NCBI GenBank assembly: GCA_025354385.1
Contig: JANXMZ010000025.1
Span: forward strand, 43,199-107,198
Length of the DNA: 64,000 bases
Direction of reading: 5' to 3'
Source: Bacteroidota bacterium
GTDB taxonomy: Bacteria; Bacteroidota; Bacteroidia; NS11-12g; UBA955
Part shown: positions 9,864 to 18,534 of the stretch, one piece after another
Layout: each line of letters begins with the position of its first letter
How positions within the stretch are numbered: the stretch's first letter is position 1
Translations under genes and position numbers: made by a program
Notes under the pieces: model-generated
Told to the model about the DNA's origin: nothing
Database searches by the model: none
The model's input: the letters and a program-made list of their open reading frames with translations, nothing else

Positions 9864-11990
9864 TTAACTTACTCTTCCCCAAAAATTATCTTGTTGATGC
9901 TGCTTTAAATATTCTAATAAGGGTGCATTCTCTGAAGCCTCTAGTGTAGGGTCATTTTTTAAAACGAATGCAGCAGCCCGTTTGGCAATATCTATAATCT
10001 CATCATCATGCACGAGGTCGAGTAATTTAAAATCAGGAAGCCCACTTTGCCTTGTGCCCATCAAATCACCCGGACCTCTTAATTCTAAATCCACCTGAGA
10101 AATTTCAAAGCCATTATTGGTTTTACACATAGTATTGATTCGTTTTTTAGAGGTAAAATTCATATCGTCCTTGGTCATCAGTATACAATAACTTTGATCG
10201 CCACCACGGCCTACTCTGCCACGTAATTGGTGCAGTTGGGACAAGCCAAAGCGATTGGCATTTTCAATCACCATGACGCTGGCATTGGGCACATTCACAC
10301 CAACTTCAATCACCGTGGTAGAAATCATAATTTGTGTATGTCCTTCTTTAAAACGTTTCATTTCAAAATCTTTCACTTCGGGTTTCATGCGCCCGTGCAT
10401 TAAACTAATCTGGTACTTTGGTACTGGGAAAAAATTATTGACCATTTCATAACCATTCATCAAATCATTTAAGTCTAGTTTTTTTGATTCCTCTATGAGC
10501 GGATAAACGATATAGGCCTGTCTGCCTTTTTCAATTTGATTGCGAATAAACTCCATCACCTCAGCTCTGTAATTTTCTGTACGATAAATGGTTTTAATAG
10601 GTTTTCTGTCTTTAGGTAATTCATTAATGGTAGAAACATCTAATTCGCCATGAACAGTCATTGCCAATGTGCGGGGAATTGGCGTTGCAGTCATTACCAA
10701 TACATGTGGAATTAAGGTTGATTTGTTCCATAATTTAGCGCGTTGCGCTACACCAAATCTATGTTGTTCATCTATGACTACAAACCCTAATTTTTGATAA
10801 CTAACATCGTCTTCTATCAAGGCATGTGTACCTATCAAAATTTGAATTTCACCCTGCTGCAATTGTTGTTTTAATATTTCTTTATTTTTTTTTGTTGTTG
10901 AACCCGTTAATAAAGCAACACACACTGGCATTTCAGAAAGCAAATCTTTTACAGTTAAATAATGTTGTGTGGCCAAAATTTCAGTTGGTGCCATCATGCA
11001 AGTTTGATAGCCATTATCTATGGCAATTAGCATACACAAAACGGCAACAATGGTTTTACCGCTGCCTACATCGCCTTGTAACAATCTGTTCATTTGTTTA
11101 CCGCTACCAATGTCGTCCTTTATTTCTTTAATAACCTGTTTCTGTGCATTGGTAAGTTCAAATTGCAGATACTTTTTAAAAAAAGTGTTAAATAAATCGC
11201 CAACTTTAGGCATGCGAATGCCGCGTTGTTCAAGTAAACGATTGGCTTTGTTTTTTTCGGCTCGCATAGCCAAAGTAAACATTTCATCAAATTTTATTCT
11301 GCGCGTGGCGGCCAATTGTATGGCATTGTTCTGCGGTAAATGTATTTGCTGATAAGCAGATTTTCTATTGATTAGTTTTAAAGGTTTATAGACCGATTCT
11401 GGAATGTATTCAGGGATATCAAAATCTGGATGGTACAACACCTGCTTTATAAGACTCATAAAAAATTTTGAATCCATAAAACGGGCTTTAAGTTTTTCAG
11501 TCAAAGGATATACTGGCTCCAATGGTAATCCCTTGTCGTTGTCGTCTTTCGAGTAAATTTTTATTTCTGGATGTGCGATGGAGAGCTTGCCTTTAAAATC
11601 ATTCACCTTGCCATATACAGTATAAACGGCATCTTCTTTTAGCGCTTTTAAAACATAGTTGTAATTTTTAAACCATATAAGTTCAATGCTGCCGCTACTA
11701 TCGATTAAAATAGCTGTGAGCCTTTTAGATTGTAGATTTCCGGTGGTTGTAATTTGTTTTAGTTGCCCTCGAAGTTGCACGCTTCCCATTTCTTCGCTCA
11801 ATTCCTTTATTTGACTTAATGCTGATTTGTCTACGTGTTTGGTAGGGAAGTATTGGATTAAATCAAAGTAATTAAATAAGCCAATTTCTGAAGCTATGAG
11901 TTCTGCTTTTTGCGGGCCAACACCTTTCAAATAAGCAATACCAGTATTGAGTAATTTATTTTCCAAATGCCCTAATTTTTTAGGAAACAA
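9864..11990 (-). CDS. recG: ATP-dependent DNA helicase RecG
   Basis: About 708 residues, normal length. N-terminal wedge/OB domain (AYLKGVGPQKAEL, then about 70-155). Helicase motifs follow: LLQGDVGSGKTIVA (Walker A), VIDEQHRFG (DExH box as DEQH), TATPIPRT and RGRVGRG. RecG remodels stalled forks and branch-migrates Holliday junctions. The frame has no ATG near its start; I keep TTG at 11990, and TTG at 11966 is an alternative. It is divergent from the NtrC-family gene, with 173 bases between. Function call is secure. Confidence 0.95.
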   Translation of the reverse strand: MFPKKLGHLENKLLNTGIAYLKGVGPQKAELIASEIGLFNYFDLIQYFPTKHVDKSALSQIKELSEEMGSVQLRGQLKQITTTGNLQSKRLTAILIDSSGSIELIWFKNYNYVLKALKEDAVYTVYGKVNDFKGKLSIAHPEIKIYSKDDNDKGLPLEPVYPLTEKLKARFMDSKFFMSLIKQVLYHPDFDIPEYIPESVYKPLKLINRKSAYQQIHLPQNNAIQLAATRRIKFDEMFTLAMRAEKNKANRLLEQRGIRMPKVGDLFNTFFKKYLQFELTNAQKQVIKEIKDDIGSGKQMNRLLQGDVGSGKTIVAVLCMLIAIDNGYQTCMMAPTEILATQHYLTVKDLLSEMPVCVALLTGSTTKKNKEILKQQLQQGEIQILIGTHALIEDDVSYQKLGFVVIDEQHRFGVAQRAKLWNKSTLIPHVLVMTATPIPRTLAMTVHGELDVSTINELPKDRKPIKTIYRTENYRAEVMEFIRNQIEKGRQAYIVYPLIEESKKLDLNDLMNGYEMVNNFFPVPKYQISLMHGRMKPEVKDFEMKRFKEGHTQIMISTTVIEVGVNVPNASVMVIENANRFGLSQLHQLRGRVGRGGDQSYCILMTKDDMNFTSKKRINTMCKTNNGFEISQVDLELRGPGDLMGTRQSGLPDFKLLDLVHDDEIIDIAKRAAAFVLKNDPTLEASENAPLLEYLKQHQQDNFWGRVS

Positions 11991-12057
11991 ATCTATATAG
12001 AAAAATCAGAACATTTTATTTGATTTCAGATTTGCATTTAATTTTGTAATTTTATTT

Positions 12058-12106
12058 TTTACAATTCATAATTTAATCTATATCAAATAGTGAATTGTGA
12101 ATTGTA
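12058..12106. promoter_or_regulatory. Inverted repeat ahead of the NtrC-family regulator gene
   Basis: ACAATTCA at 12061-12068 is matched by TGAATTGT at 12091-12098; overlapping words TACAATTC (12060-12067) and GAATTGTA (12099-12106) give a second pairing. The half-sites could be an operator or alternative hairpin for the recG/regulator divergent region. No factor can be named. Confidence 0.3.
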
Positions 12107-12141
12107 CAAAACTTGTGCATTTCAGACAATACTTAATTGTA

Positions 12142-12149
12142 TATTTTTG
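12142..12149 (+). promoter_or_regulatory. TAnnTTTG -7 box upstream of the NtrC-family gene
   Basis: TATTTTTG ends 14 bases before the ATG at 12164. The nearest upstream TTG (12113-12115) leaves a 26-base spacer, longer than usual, so this is a partial match to the Bacteroidota promoter. A second candidate, TTTG-N16-TAATTTTG, is at 12019-12046. Confidence 0.35.
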
Positions 12150-12163
12150 AATACACTTAAAAT

Positions 12164-13519
12164 ATGCCGAAAATATTAGTTATAGATGACGAAAAGCCAA
12201 TCAGAGATGCGCTTCAAAATATTCTGACTGCCGAACAATATCAAGTTGATTTGGCCGAGAATGGTAAGAAAGGTCTTGAATTATTGAACGAAAATGGATA
12301 TGATGTTGTTTTGTGCGATATCAAAATGCCAAATATGGATGGTTTAGAAGTAATGAGTAAAGCCATTGAAATTGCTCCCGAGGTTCCCTTTATATTAATT
12401 TCAGGTCATGGTACCATCGATATTGCTGTTGAAGCGGTTCGAAAAGGAGCCTATGACTTTATTGCTAAGCCGCCAGATTTAAACCGCTTGCTAATTACCA
12501 TTCGCAACGCAGTTGATAAAAATAATTTGGTTGTAGAAACCAAGGTATTGCGAAGAAAGGTTACCAAAACCAGAGATATTATTGGAGATACCCCTGCCGT
12601 TAATAAAATAAAAGATACCATAGAAAAAGTAGCTCCAACAGATGCCCGTGTATTAATTACTGGTGAAAACGGAACTGGTAAAGAGCTTGTTGCGCGTTGG
12701 ATTCACGAGAAAAGCAACAGAGCCAATTCACCTTTAATTGAAGTGAATTGTGCGGCTATTCCTACCGAATTAATTGAAAGCGAATTGTTCGGTCATGAGA
12801 AAGGCGCCTTTACTACAGCCATTAAACAACGCATTGGAAAATTCGAACAAGCCCATGGTGGCACCTTGTTTTTAGATGAAATAGGCGATATGAGTTTAGC
12901 CGCACAAGCTAAAGTATTGCGCGTTATTCAAGAAGGTGTATTGCAACGTGTAGGTGGCGATAAATCTGTGAATGTCGATGTGCGCGTATTGGCAGCAACA
13001 AATAAAAATTTATTAGAGGAAGTAGAGAAAGGGACTTTTCGTTTAGACCTTTATCACCGCCTCAGTGTAATCATGATTCATGTGCCAACCTTGAACGAAA
13101 GAGTAGATGATATACCAGTTATTGCAGAAAAATTCTTGAAAGAAATTTGTGAAGATGCTGGTGTTAAAAAGAATTTTGCAGCAGGTGCTTTAGATGAATT
13201 GAAGAATGTAACCTGGACCGGAAATATTCGAGAATTAAGAAATGTTGTGGAGCGCTTGGTAATTCTATCGGATGCCAAAATAACAGTTGAAGACGTTATT
13301 GCTTATAGCAACCCATCCTCTCCTGTTTCTAAAACTCAAAATGTACTGTTAGATAAGTTCGATAAGTTCCAAGATTTTAAAGACTATGCTGAGACCATTT
13401 TCTTAGAATCGAAATTGAAAAAGAACAATTGGAATGTCGCTAAAACAGCTGTTGAAGTGGATATTCAAAGAAGTCACCTTTACAACAAAATTGAAAAATA
13501 TAAATTAAAAAGAAGCTAA
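12164..13519 (+). CDS. NtrC-family sigma-54-dependent response regulator
   Basis: 451 residues, ATG start. Receiver domain 1-120 (D9/D10, phospho-acceptor D52 in LCDIKMP, K at FIAKPP). AAA+ domain about 140-375: Walker A GENGTGKE, sigma-54 contact loop GAFTTA in place of the classical GAFTGA, Walker [11 protein letters not shown] Fis-type helix-turn-helix closes it ([20 protein letters not shown]). It activates RpoN promoters. GAFT(S/T)A loops are, to my recollection, usual in this Bacteroidota subfamily. No sensor kinase lies nearby. The stop is one base before the Sua5-type gene, so the two are probably co-transcribed. Confidence 0.93.
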   Translation: MPKILVIDDEKPIRDALQNILTAEQYQVDLAENGKKGLELLNENGYDVVLCDIKMPNMDGLEVMSKAIEIAPEVPFILISGHGTIDIAVEAVRKGAYDFIAKPPDLNRLLITIRNAVDKNNLVVETKVLRRKVTKTRDIIGDTPAVNKIKDTIEKVAPTDARVLITGENGTGKELVARWIHEKSNRANSPLIEVNCAAIPTELIESELFGHEKGAFTTAIKQRIGKFEQAHGGTLFLDEIGDMSLAAQAKVLRVIQEGVLQRVGGDKSVNVDVRVLAATNKNLLEEVEKGTFRLDLYHRLSVIMIHVPTLNERVDDIPVIAEKFLKEICEDAGVKKNFAAGALDELKNVTWTGNIRELRNVVERLVILSDAKITVEDVIAYSNPSSPVSKTQNVLLDKFDKFQDFKDYAETIFLESKLKKNNWNVAKTAVEVDIQRSHLYNKIEKYKLKRS

Positions 13520-13520
13520 T

Positions 13521-14477
13521 ATGATAGGCGTAGATATCGACCATGCAGTAGAGCTTTTAGAGCAGAATTTGCCAGTAGCTATTCCCACCGAAACCGTATA
13601 TGGTTTAGCTGCCAATGCATTGAATGAAGATGCAATCGTTTCTGTATTTAAAGCGAAGAATCGTCCTTTTTTCGATCCTCTTATTTTGCATGTTGTCAAT
13701 ATTTTTGAGGCCTATAATTATGTTGAGTCCATTAACGAAACAGCTTTGAAACTTGCTAATGCTTTTTGGCCTGGGCCACTCACATTATTGCTTAAAAAGA
13801 AATCAAATATTCCTTACATTGCTACAGCCGGGAGTGATTATGTAGCAGTGCGAGTTCCTAATCATCCCATGACCTTGTCGTTACTCAGTCAATTGGAATT
13901 TCCTTTGGTAGCGCCAAGTGCCAATCCATTCGGTTTTATTAGCCCAACTACTGCAGAGCATGTAGAAGCCCAGTTAGGTAAATTAATTCCTTATATTTTA
14001 GATGGTGATGAGTGTGCAGTTGGAATCGAAAGTACCATTGTAGATTGCTCGGGAGATGATGTGGTGATCTTGCGTTTAGGTGGACTTGATATTGCCCATA
14101 TAGAAAATGTGATAGGCAAAAAGGTAGTGTTGAATATTAGTCAGAACAGCAATCCGAATGCACCTGGACAATTAGATAAGCATTATTCTCCCGCCAAACC
14201 ATTTAAAATAGTAGATAATATTGAGCAACACATTGCGGAGTTTGCGGATCAAAAAATTAGCGTATTGAGCTTTGGCGAAGTGCATTTGCCTTCTCATATT
14301 ATCCAATTTAATTTAAGTGAGAAGGGTAGCTTGGAAGAAGCTGCCAAGAATTTATTCAGCATGATGCACCTATTAGATCAAAGCAATTCTGACATGATAA
14401 TCACTGATTTGGTGCCTCCAGAGGGTTTAGGTTTGGCGATTAATGATAGATTGATGCGGGCTGCTCATATGGCTTAA
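13521..14477 (+). CDS. sua5: L-threonylcarbamoyladenylate synthase, Sua5 type
   Basis: 318 residues: YrdC domain about 5-190 plus a C-terminal Sua5 domain, longer than the roughly 190-residue TsaC form. Motifs: AIPTETVYGLAANAL, FKAKNRPFFDPL, PGPLTLLL, VAPSANPFG and GIESTIVDC. It makes threonylcarbamoyl-AMP from Thr, bicarbonate and ATP, the first step of t6A37 tRNA modification. ATG start directly after the regulator stop (one base apart), so likely an operon, though the functions are not obviously linked. Confidence 0.93.
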   Translation: MIGVDIDHAVELLEQNLPVAIPTETVYGLAANALNEDAIVSVFKAKNRPFFDPLILHVVNIFEAYNYVESINETALKLANAFWPGPLTLLLKKKSNIPYIATAGSDYVAVRVPNHPMTLSLLSQLEFPLVAPSANPFGFISPTTAEHVEAQLGKLIPYILDGDECAVGIESTIVDCSGDDVVILRLGGLDIAHIENVIGKKVVLNISQNSNPNAPGQLDKHYSPAKPFKIVDNIEQHIAEFADQKISVLSFGEVHLPSHIIQFNLSEKGSLEEAAKNLFSMMHLLDQSNSDMIITDLVPPEGLGLAINDRLMRAAHMA

Positions 14478-14502
14478 TCAATATTTGAAGCACCAATATT
14501 TT

Positions 14503-14529
14503 CAATAGGTATATCGCTAAAACCTATTG
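14503..14529 (+). terminator. Weak hairpin after the Sua5 gene
   Basis: CAATAGGT (14503-14510) pairs with ACCTATTG (14522-14529) across an 11-base loop, 25 bases after the stop. No T-tract follows, so an intrinsic terminator is doubtful; it could also be an operator for the next gene. Confidence 0.25.
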
Positions 14530-14559
14530 CAATAAAAATAATAGCTTGTAACAATTCCT

Positions 14560-14567
14560 TAATTTTG
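14560..14567 (+). promoter_or_regulatory. TAnnTTTG -7 box upstream of the flavin reductase gene
   Basis: TAATTTTG ends 15 bases before the GTG at 14583. No well-spaced TTG box is visible, so this rests on the -7 match and position only. Confidence 0.35.
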
Positions 14568-14582
14568 TATCTCTAATTCAAC

Positions 14583-15290
14583 GTGAATTCAATTCAATTT
14601 CATAAAGCAAAAATTACCAATTTAATTCAAGAAACACCAAATGTCAAAAGATTTGTGTTGACATTTCCTTTTGAAATTTCATTTAAAGCGGGACAATTTG
14701 TAATGTTGAAATTTGAAGGATTAAATCATCAGTTTGATACACGTAGTTATTCAATCGCAGGCCAGATTAATGCAAGTAGTATTGAATTGTGCGTGGTATA
14801 TAAAGAAGATGGGGCCGCAACGCCTTTGTTATTTAATAATAAAATTGGAGATGAATTGCTGTCTTCCTCCCCCGAAGGACGTTTTGTTTTACCTGAAGAA
14901 CCAATCAATAAAAATTTGTTTTTTATCTGCACTGGAACGGGAGTGGCCCCTTTTCGATGTATGATAAAAGAGTTGCTTCTTGAAAGAAATCACAAATTAC
15001 CTGTACGTCTATTTTTTGGGTGCAGAAAAAGAGAAGATTTACTTTATCAATCAGAATTTGAACAATTGCAAATGGATTATCCTAATTTTTCCTATCTTCC
15101 AGTTCTCAGTCGAGAGTCATGGGATGGACTTACAGGATATGTTCATCCTCATTATCAAAAAGTTTTGGAAACAACTGCTGATGCCTTGTTTTACCTTTGT
15201 GGATGGACAGAAATGATAAAAGAAACCAGAGATAATATTAAGAATTTAGGATATACAAGGCAAGATATAAAAGTTGAATTTTACGATTAA
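14583..15290 (+). CDS. FAD-dependent ferredoxin-NADP(+) reductase-like oxidoreductase
   Basis: 235 residues, GTG start. FAD domain about 1-100 with the RSYSIA flavin motif; NAD(P) domain from about 108 with ICTGTGVAPF, FFGCRKREDLLY and LCGWTEMIKETRDNI. No ferredoxin or cytochrome domain is fused. It should move electrons between NAD(P)H and a small carrier. It sits 5 bases upstream of a radical-SAM gene and is almost surely co-transcribed with it, so it may feed electrons to that enzyme (inference). Confidence 0.88.
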   Translation: MNSIQFHKAKITNLIQETPNVKRFVLTFPFEISFKAGQFVMLKFEGLNHQFDTRSYSIAGQINASSIELCVVYKEDGAATPLLFNNKIGDELLSSSPEGRFVLPEEPINKNLFFICTGTGVAPFRCMIKELLLERNHKLPVRLFFGCRKREDLLYQSEFEQLQMDYPNFSYLPVLSRESWDGLTGYVHPHYQKVLETTADALFYLCGWTEMIKETRDNIKNLGYTRQDIKVEFYD

Positions 15291-15295
15291 TAAAA

Positions 15296-16321
15296 TTGAA
15301 TAAAAACTACAAAGACATACGCAATTTATTAAGTAAAAATTTAACCTATAAAAGGGTGCTTAATGCTACCAAAGTAATAAGCAGTTATTACGTTTCCAAA
15401 ATAATAAGGAAGCCAGTACAATGGGGACAACCCATCGCATTTTCTGTTGAGCCAACCACATCTTGTAATCTGCGCTGTCCGCAGTGCCCAAGCGGTTTGC
15501 GCAGTTTCTCACGACCGACAGGTATGTTGCTTCAACCAGTGTTCGAGCGCATTATTGATGAGTTACACCCAACCACTGGATATATTACTCTTTATTTTCA
15601 AGGTGAACCTTATTTGAATACAAAATTTTTAGACATGGTAGAATATGCCAATCGACATAAAATTTACACAGCTACTAGTACCAATGCCCATTATTTAAAT
15701 AAAGAAAATTCTATTAAAACCATTAGGAGTGGTTTAGACAGGTTAATTATTTCAATTGATGGAACTACACAAGATACATACGGGAAATACAGACTAGGTG
15801 GAAAACTTGACAAGGTATTGGAAGGCACTAAAAATTTAGTAACAGCCAAAAAGGAATTGAAATCCTCAACACCACATATTATTTGGCAATTCATTGTTTT
15901 TAAACATAATGAACATCAACTTGAGGAAGTAAAACAATTGGCAAAAGAATATCAAGTAGATGAATTAGCAATTAAATCGGCACAAATTTATGATTATGAA
16001 AATGGAAGTGAACTGATACCAGAAAATGAAGCTTTTAGCAGATACCAAAAAGACGATAATGATTACAAGATTAAAAATAAATTATTGAATCATTGTTGGC
16101 GTTTATGGCACAGTTGTGTGATAACTTGGGACGGCAAAGTAGTGCCTTGTTGTTTCGACAAAGATGGTACTTACCAGCTGGGAAATTTAAGTGAAAAAAC
16201 ATTTGAAGAAATATGGCAGAGTGATAACTATAACCATTTCAGAAGTCAGATTTTAAAAGGCAGACAATACATTGATATTTGTAAAAATTGCAGTGAAGGC
16301 GCTGCTGTTTGGCAAAATTAA
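15296..16321 (+). CDS. Radical SAM/SPASM domain protein
   Basis: 341 residues, TTG start at 15296. The SAM-binding [4Fe-4S] motif is CNLRCPQC in VEPTTSCNLRCPQCPSG, near residue 58. The C-terminal SPASM-like region holds further Cys (CWRLWHSC, VVPCCFDKDG, ICKNCSEG) for an auxiliary cluster. Many SPASM proteins mature peptides, but this family is widespread in Bacteroidota with no assigned substrate that I know. No peptide precursor gene is visible beside it. The partner reductase gene is 5 bases upstream. It converges on the T9SS gene at 16323 with one base between stops. Confidence 0.9.
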   Translation: MNKNYKDIRNLLSKNLTYKRVLNATKVISSYYVSKIIRKPVQWGQPIAFSVEPTTSCNLRCPQCPSGLRSFSRPTGMLLQPVFERIIDELHPTTGYITLYFQGEPYLNTKFLDMVEYANRHKIYTATSTNAHYLNKENSIKTIRSGLDRLIISIDGTTQDTYGKYRLGGKLDKVLEGTKNLVTAKKELKSSTPHIIWQFIVFKHNEHQLEEVKQLAKEYQVDELAIKSAQIYDYENGSELIPENEAFSRYQKDDNDYKIKNKLLNHCWRLWHSCVITWDGKVVPCCFDKDGTYQLGNLSEKTFEEIWQSDNYNHFRSQILKGRQYIDICKNCSEGAAVWQN

Positions 16322-16322
16322 A

Positions 16323-17399
16323 CTAACGTACTACAAAAAAAGTACCCCGCAGTTCATACCATTTTTTATCATTATCCAGATAATTTATTTTATAGACATA
16401 AACATCCTGTTGCACCAAAGCGCCATTTACTTTGCAATCCCATCCTGCATTGATATCCTTGGTTTCAAATAACAATTCACCCCATCTATTGTAGATGCTA
16501 AAGGTGTATTCTTTGGGTGTAAAATTCCATAATTTCACAAATACATCATTCAATAAATCGGCATTGGGACTTACCGCATTTGGAATAAACACTAGGTGAG
16601 GACAGCTATCTATTAATTCAATTTGATCGGTAGCAGTGCAGTTGTCGGGAGTAGTAACTTGCACCGTGTATGTGCCGGGTAAAGTGGCCGTTATCTGTTT
16701 AGTTACTTCCCCTGTTGGGGTCCATAAATATTGATATCCAGCGCCGCCTTGAGCTACAAGTACAATGCTCTGATTCTGACACATGGTTTTGTCTTGACCA
16801 AGGTTCACTGTCGGACTGGGGTATTGGGTAATATTAACTTCCTTATATACGCTATCGCAGGTTCTCGTTTTACTATCGCTTGGAATGGTGATTTTTACCC
16901 AATATTTTCCAATGTTATTGGCAACAATGGAGGGCGTAACTTCACCAGTGCTCCATTCGTATTTTATTCCTGTAAATGAAGTTGTATTGAGGGTTAATGC
17001 AAAAGTATTTCCACTGCAATATCCAGTGTCTTTTGGAAAATAAAAGGCAGGTATTGGCCAATCTCTAACAATTATAGTAAATGTATCGTATTGGGTTTGA
17101 CCAGTACTAGTAAAAGTAGATACATTGTAAGTTTTAAATTGCCCTGCCGTATGATAATATACAGGATTTGTTGTCAATAGATTACTAGAAGTAATATCGC
17201 CACCTAATATCGACCACAAAACAACATCTGGATAAGCACCGGTTGTTGGATCGGGGTAGGTTATAAATCTGACCCCATCATCTTTACAAATAGTCACTGT
17301 TTTTCCAGCAAATGAATTATTCAATCCAATAAAAGTTAGTAAAAATAATATTGGCAATTTTAACTTATTGGCTATTGTATCAAAAAAAATCAAATTCAT
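16323..17399 (-). CDS. Secreted Ig-like/PKD-like protein with T9SS type B C-terminal domain
   Basis: 358 residues, ATG at 17399. N-terminal hydrophobic segment (LKLPILFLLTFIGLNN, cut near SFA). Two or three Ig-like beta modules follow, for example FTGIKYEWSTGEVTPSI and YQYLWTPTGEVTKQI. The end is the gliding-associated domain (VFIPNAVSPNADLLND, YNRWGELLFETKD, QQDVYVYKINYLD). Short for the class. Its ATG directly abuts the stop of the gene at 17400, so the two are translated from one message. Confidence 0.88.
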   Translation of the reverse strand: MNLIFFDTIANKLKLPILFLLTFIGLNNSFAGKTVTICKDDGVRFITYPDPTTGAYPDVVLWSILGGDITSSNLLTTNPVYYHTAGQFKTYNVSTFTSTGQTQYDTFTIIVRDWPIPAFYFPKDTGYCSGNTFALTLNTTSFTGIKYEWSTGEVTPSIVANNIGKYWVKITIPSDSKTRTCDSVYKEVNITQYPSPTVNLGQDKTMCQNQSIVLVAQGGAGYQYLWTPTGEVTKQITATLPGTYTVQVTTPDNCTATDQIELIDSCPHLVFIPNAVSPNADLLNDVFVKLWNFTPKEYTFSIYNRWGELLFETKDINAGWDCKVNGALVQQDVYVYKINYLDNDKKWYELRGTFFVVR

Positions 17400-18059
17400 T
17401 TAATTGTTAATGACTTTTAAATATTCAGTTTTCAATAAACTACAAATTTTATATCTTTCATCGTGTGTGTCCAATGCCATTGCATTTAGTATTTCATAAA
17501 CATTTTGAATGCCTATTAATTCGCACCATTCAAATGGACCATAAGGATAAGCGGTGCCAAGTTTCATGCCTTTGTCGATATCAATTTTACTAGCCGTACT
17601 TTCTTGTAAAGTAAAAAATCCTTCATTGATAATCATGCAAATAATTCTCGCACTTACCATGCCAATTCTGCTTTCCACCAAACTTATTGTTTGCCAACCT
17701 AAAGATTTAATAAAATCTATATTCAATTCATCGTTAATAATACAGGCCTCCAACAATGGTCGTTTTAAAAAAGTAGGTAAGGCATTGATACCAATTACCT
17801 GTTGTTGCAAACTTTTAGGAATAGCTTGGTGCAATTGAATTTTTACAGAACTAAGGCATACAATAGTAATAGGGTTTATGCCAATATAATCTTGAATTGA
17901 GTTGGGCCTATTATCAAAATCCAAATCAAAAATAACATCGTAAGAGGAGGATGAAATATTTTTTGTATTTTCGAGCACTGAATAATGACAGGCAGCCAAT
18001 GAAAGTACTGAATTTAATTCTTCTAATTGTTTTGGCGAGCCTATTGCAGCAATGTTCAT
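17400..18059 (-). CDS. 3-hydroxyacyl-CoA dehydrogenase-like protein with degenerate NAD domain
   Basis: 219 residues from the ATG at 18059 (a TTG lies at 18062). The C-terminal part, about 115-200, matches the 3HCDH C-terminal domain: RIGMVSARIICMIINEGFF, DIDKGMKLGTAYPYGPFEW. The N-terminal Rossmann part is short and lacks GxGxxG (NIAAIGSPKQ), and full dehydrogenases are about 280-300 residues. It may be catalytically altered. A TATTTTTG box lies 7 bases upstream of the start. It is divergent from ridA and directly abuts the T9SS gene downstream. Confidence 0.75.
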   Translation of the reverse strand: MNIAAIGSPKQLEELNSVLSLAACHYSVLENTKNISSSSYDVIFDLDFDNRPNSIQDYIGINPITIVCLSSVKIQLHQAIPKSLQQQVIGINALPTFLKRPLLEACIINDELNIDFIKSLGWQTISLVESRIGMVSARIICMIINEGFFTLQESTASKIDIDKGMKLGTAYPYGPFEWCELIGIQNVYEILNAMALDTHDERYKICSLLKTEYLKVINN

Positions 18060-18066
18060 CAAGACG

Positions 18067-18074
18067 CAAAAATA
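18067..18074 (-). promoter_or_regulatory. TATTTTTG -7 box of the dehydrogenase-like gene
   Basis: Read on the minus strand, TATTTTTG is followed by 7 bases and then the ATG at 18059. It lies in the 26-base gap to ridA. No well-spaced upstream TTG was found. The position predicts an almost leaderless message. Confidence 0.4.
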
Positions 18075-18085
18075 ACACTACTCTC

Positions 18086-18463
18086 ATGGAAAAAAAAATC
18101 ATTTTAACAACAAAGGCTCCAGCGCCAATTGGGCCTTATTCACAGGCTGTATACATAGGTAATACACTTTATTGTAGCGGTCAAATTGCACTTAAACCCG
18201 ATAGTACTCTTGCAATCGAGAATATAGAAGCAGAAACAAATCAAGTAATGCACAACATAGGAGAAGTATTAAAGGCTGCTCATATGGATTATTCGCACAT
18301 TGTGAAAACATCTATTTTTTTGACGGATATGAATGATTTTGCGAAAATAAATACGGCTTATTCAAGCTATTTTAAAAATGATTTCCCCGCACGCGAAACC
18401 GTTCAAGTAAGTGCTTTGCCAAAAGGGGTTCACGTGGAAATTTCTGTTATAGCAGTTAAGTAA
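18086..18463 (+). CDS. ridA: RidA family reactive imine/enamine deaminase
   Basis: 125 residues from the ATG at 18086: MEKKIILTTKAPAPIGPYSQ is the normal RidA start. Later motifs are NTLYCSGQIAL, FLTDMNDFAKINTAY, FPARETVQVSALPKG and VHVEISVIAVK; the ligand-binding Arg is in PARETV. RidA hydrolyses reactive 2-aminoacrylate and related imines. The frame stays open to 17951 and could encode a signal-like segment from ATG 17999, but that would lie antisense over the coding start of the divergent gene and has a poor lipobox (LLQQC). A strong terminator follows. Confidence 0.92.
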   Translation: MEKKIILTTKAPAPIGPYSQAVYIGNTLYCSGQIALKPDSTLAIENIEAETNQVMHNIGEVLKAAHMDYSHIVKTSIFLTDMNDFAKINTAYSSYFKNDFPARETVQVSALPKGVHVEISVIAVK

Positions 18464-18480
18464 AAAGCGTAATAATAAAT

Positions 18481-18518
18481 AAAGCCTGTCTATTATAATA
18501 TTAGACAGGCTTTTTTTT
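18481..18518 (+). terminator. Strong intrinsic terminator after ridA
   Basis: A perfect 12-bp stem (18481-18492 AAAGCCTGTCTA, 18502-18513 TAGACAGGCTTT) with a 9-base loop, then a T-run to 18518. An A-rich left flank means it may also stop minus-strand transcription from the DUF5684 gene at 18535. Confidence 0.9.
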
Positions 18519-18534
18519 ATTTGAACTTGCTCAA

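Noticed and set aside
12658..12825. Loss of sigma-54 contact because GAFTGA reads GAFTTA
   Set aside because: As I recall, GAFT(S/T)A is common in Bacteroidota NtrC-type regulators, and all other AAA+ motifs are intact, so loss of function is not supported.
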